This document shows positions 14,042 to 15,722 of a stretch of DNA of 15,722 bases, piece by piece. Both the position numbers and the translations under genes were made by a program. The first letter of the stretch is position 1. The number at the start of each line of letters is the position of its first letter. Origin of the DNA: G039029935 sp039029935 (GTDB taxonomy: Bacteria > Chloroflexota > Anaerolineae > Caldilineales > Caldilineaceae); contig JBCCFC010000145.1 in the NCBI GenBank assembly GCA_039029935.1, forward strand, positions 1 to 15,722. The letters are read 5' to 3'. The notes beneath the pieces are model-generated. The model was not told where the DNA came from and did not search any database. It was given only the letters and a program-made list of their open reading frames with translations.

Positions 14042-14183
14042 CTTAGGCATCCTGCCTGAGTGTCGGACGATAGTCTGAATGGCGTTCATTCATAATTGCA
14101 CATGCATTTGAGCCAGTGAGTACTAGTCACCCTCTGGGGACCTTCCCTGCTAGGGAAGGGAACAATTTCCCCTAGTTTGGGGA
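14042..14183. repeat. Run of short hairpins upstream of the P-type ATPase
   Basis: Consecutive stems: CTTAGGCA/TGCCTGAG (14042-14060, 3-base loop), TCGGAC/GTCTGA (14063-14078), TGAATG/CATTCA (14076-14092, 5-base loop; exclusive with the previous one), CCTTCCCT/AGGGAAGG (14141-14159, 3-base loop) and TCCCC/GGGGA (14168-14183, 6-base loop). An alternative GGGAA/TTCCC stem (14158-14171) would compete with the last two. The last stem reaches into the ribosome-binding site at 14179-14186, so folding could control translation. The layout recalls the hairpin array at the left edge of the window. Confidence 0.6.
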
Positions 14184-14195
14184 GGATAGAAGGGC

Positions 14196-14237
14196 ATGAA
14201 CAATTACGGGGGACAAATATATTGTTCGCAGGCATGA
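14196..14237 (+). CDS. 13-codon leader ORF overlapping the ATPase start
   Basis: ATG at 14196 is preceded at ideal spacing by GGAGGA (14181-14186), the best ribosome-binding site in this part of the window. The frame reads MNNYGGQIYCSQA and stops at TGA 14235-14237, which overlaps the ATPase ATG (14234-14236) as ATGA, a standard arrangement for translational coupling. The alternative is that the five-G run at 14208-14212 has lost a base: with six G the frame would run straight into the ATPase as one N-terminus. Confidence 0.45.
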   Translation: MNNYGGQIYCSQA

Positions 14238-15722
14238 TTGCGGCAGGAGCGGTTACCGCATCTTTCGGCATAGGTATCAACACCTATCGAAAAACAAAGA
14301 AGGTTGATAAGAGCCTAGTCACAATTCTTGCGGATACACACCCGCAAGAGGAAACATTGTTGGAACCCTCTATCCCGATACAAGAGTGGGAGATCATTGA
14401 TACGGAACATGAAGCAGAAGTCATTGAGGCCAACCGTTGCCTTGTGGCGTCTGTCGCCTCTTTGGGCTTTGTCGTAATGGGATTCATGGTCTATCAACCG
14501 CTTATGTTTCTCAGCATCCCACTCCTTGCATACAGCACAATCCCTGTATGGCGTGCTGGGTATGAAGCCATCACCAAGGATAGACGGGTGCGGATTGCCG
14601 TACTAGACTCTGTTACATTACCAATTTTGGTGGGGACTGGCAACTTCCTTGCCGCCGCCCTTGACTATACACTGTACTATGTTGCCGAAAAAATTCTGAT
14701 CCAAACAAGGCATAGTTCAAAACAAAACTTGCTCGAACTGTTTGCACAGACACCAGCAACTGTATTTATTTGGCAGGGTGGTCAAGAAGTAGAGAAATCT
14801 TTCCATGAATTGGTGGCGGGCGATGTGGTGATTATCAATGCTGGACAGATGGTTCCTGTTGATGGTGTCATTGTTAAGGGCTATGCATCGTTGGACCAGC
14901 GTATGCTGACGGGCGAGGCGCAACCCGCGGAAAAAGAGGCTGGTGAACAGGTTTTGGCCGCGACAATCGTGATCAAGGGGAAAATTTTTGTCGAGGTAGA
15001 ACACGCTGGACAAGACACGGTTGCTGCAGAAATTCGCCAGATTTTACAGGAAACCAGCGACTATACGAGCGGATTCCAACTCAAAGGCAAAGAAATTGCA
15101 GATAGATCAGCACTGCCAACCTTGCTTCTGGGTCTCGCCGCACTGCCCATCGTTGGTCAATCGGGTGCATTGGCAATTCTGTGTACCAATATGGGTGATA
15201 CCATCCGTTTTACGGGGCCATTAAGCATTCTGAACTTTATCTACATCGCCTCTCGTCAAGGAATTATGATCAAAGATGGACGAGCCTTGGAGCTGCTGAG
15301 TGAGGTCGATACTGTTGTTTTTGATAAAACAGGTACGCTAACATTGGATGAGCCGCATGTTGGTCACATTCACGTTTGTGCGGATTTGGATGAGGACACT
15401 GTATTGATGTTTGTTGCGGCGGCGGAGACCAAACAAGCACACCCCATCGCCAGAGCCATTCTTGCAGAGGCAAGTCAGCGTGATTTACAACTGCCAACGC
15501 TTCAGGACGCTGATTATGAAATTGGCTACGGGTTAAAGGTGCAGACTGATGAAAAAACAGTTTGGGTCGGTAGTAAACGGTTCATGGACATATCTGATAT
15601 TGAGATTCCACCTGAAATAAACCAAATTGAGTCGCAGTGCGATATAGACGGCTATTCGTTGGTCTATGTAGCCATCAATGGTCGTCTAGTAGGTGTCATT
15701 GAGTTACGTCCCACAATCCGCC
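14234..15722 (+). CDS. P-type ATPase, heavy-metal (P1B)-like, cut by the window end
   Basis: The first 496 codons of an inner-membrane cation pump; the 3' end lies outside. It has one N-terminal helix, a hydrophilic linker, two helix pairs (about 70-150), an actuator domain with TGEA (226-229, usual form TGES), a helix pair, then the P domain with DKTGTLT (phosphorylated Asp364) and the nucleotide-binding domain with HPIA (His403), the P1B HP motif. The helix before the P domain lacks the CPC motif of Cu/Zn pumps: the region reads ILCTNMGDTIRFTGPLS with a single Cys317. No CXXC metal-binding domain precedes the membrane part. The transported ion cannot be named. The ATG at 14234 lacks its own ribosome-binding site. 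TTG at 14222, coupling from the leader ORF, or a frame-restored start at 14196 are alternatives. Confidence 0.9.
   Translation, partial: MIAAGAVTASFGIGINTYRKTKKVDKSLVTILADTHPQEETLLEPSIPIQEWEIIDTEHEAEVIEANRCLVASVASLGFVVMGFMVYQPLMFLSIPLLAYSTIPVWRAGYEAITKDRRVRIAVLDSVTLPILVGTGNFLAAALDYTLYYVAEKILIQTRHSSKQNLLELFAQTPATVFIWQGGQEVEKSFHELVAGDVVIINAGQMVPVDGVIVKGYASLDQRMLTGEAQPAEKEAGEQVLAATIVIKGKIFVEVEHAGQDTVAAEIRQILQETSDYTSGFQLKGKEIADRSALPTLLLGLAALPIVGQSGALAILCTNMGDTIRFTGPLSILNFIYIASRQGIMIKDGRALELLSEVDTVVFDKTGTLTLDEPHVGHIHVCADLDEDTVLMFVAAAETKQAHPIARAILAEASQRDLQLPTLQDADYEIGYGLKVQTDEKTVWVGSKRFMDISDIEIPPEINQIESQCDIDGYSLVYVAINGRLVGVIELRPTIR

Larger units (their letters stand above)
13813..14195. other. Repeat-filled intergenic region after the amine oxidase
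   Basis: No gene is recognisable in about 380 bases. From left to right it holds a small hairpin with a 5-base loop (GCATG/CATGC, 13843-13857) that may end the oxidase transcript, the foldback element at 13880-14019, the hairpin run at 14042-14183, and a strong ribosome-binding site (GGGGAGGA, ending 14186). Confidence 0.75.

Overview
The window is bacterial chromosomal DNA with close-packed genes on both strands. Two lipoproteins carry cleavable signals (one Tat-type, one Sec-type). There are several metabolite and drug transporters, and the intergenic DNA is rich in tandem and foldback repeats. The mix of a Tat-exported Leu/Ile/Val-type binding lipoprotein, TAP-like hydrolase, heterodimeric ABC exporter and microsatellite-like intergenic repeats suggests Chloroflexota or a similar repeat-rich lineage. 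That is an inference: no rRNA or other taxonomic marker is present.

Layout. Positions 1-131 hold an array of short hairpins. Next come two minus-strand genes: a Tat lipoprotein substrate-binding protein (156-1415) and an MFS permease (1513-2829). A plus-strand block follows: a lipoprotein alpha/beta hydrolase of the TAP-like family (2974-4566), the two halves of a heterodimeric ABC exporter (4735-6552 and 6705-8528), and an ElyC/YdcF-like DUF218 membrane protein (8557-9414). A 550-base gap (9415-9964) holds a good sigma-70-like promoter, a long-range inverted repeat and a foldback element. It leads to an XRE-type regulator (9965-10354). A very strong bidirectional terminator separates that gene from a convergent gamma-carbonic-anhydrase-like gene (10452-10973, minus). 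A C45-family amide hydrolase or acyltransferase (11120-12220, minus) is divergent from a flavin amine oxidase (12472-13812, plus). Their shared 250-base control region has a 38-base loopless dyad and an extended -10 promoter. After the oxidase comes a second foldback element, then a run of hairpins, then a metal-type P-type ATPase (from 14234) that runs off the right edge.

How the genes work together. The ABC pair is the clearest unit. The first subunit carries Asp for the catalytic Glu and Gln for the H-loop His, and the second carries the altered signature LSVGQ. Together these give one degenerate and one canonical ATP site, as in TM287/288-type exporters. The amide hydrolase and amine oxidase could act in sequence (release an amine, then oxidise it), but only the shared control region supports this. 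The other genes look like independent housekeeping or accessory functions.

The most unusual material is not protein coding. It comprises two foldback elements that look like divergent copies of one family, two hairpin arrays, a 7-base and an 8-base tandem repeat between the two ABC genes, and 15-base tandem repeats that have expanded in frame inside two neighbouring genes. At the P-type ATPase start, a strong ribosome-binding site drives a 13-codon ORF whose stop overlaps the ATPase ATG. One extra G in a five-G run would instead fuse the two frames. I see no CRISPR array, transposase, tRNA or rRNA. I do not see a clearly new multi-gene system.
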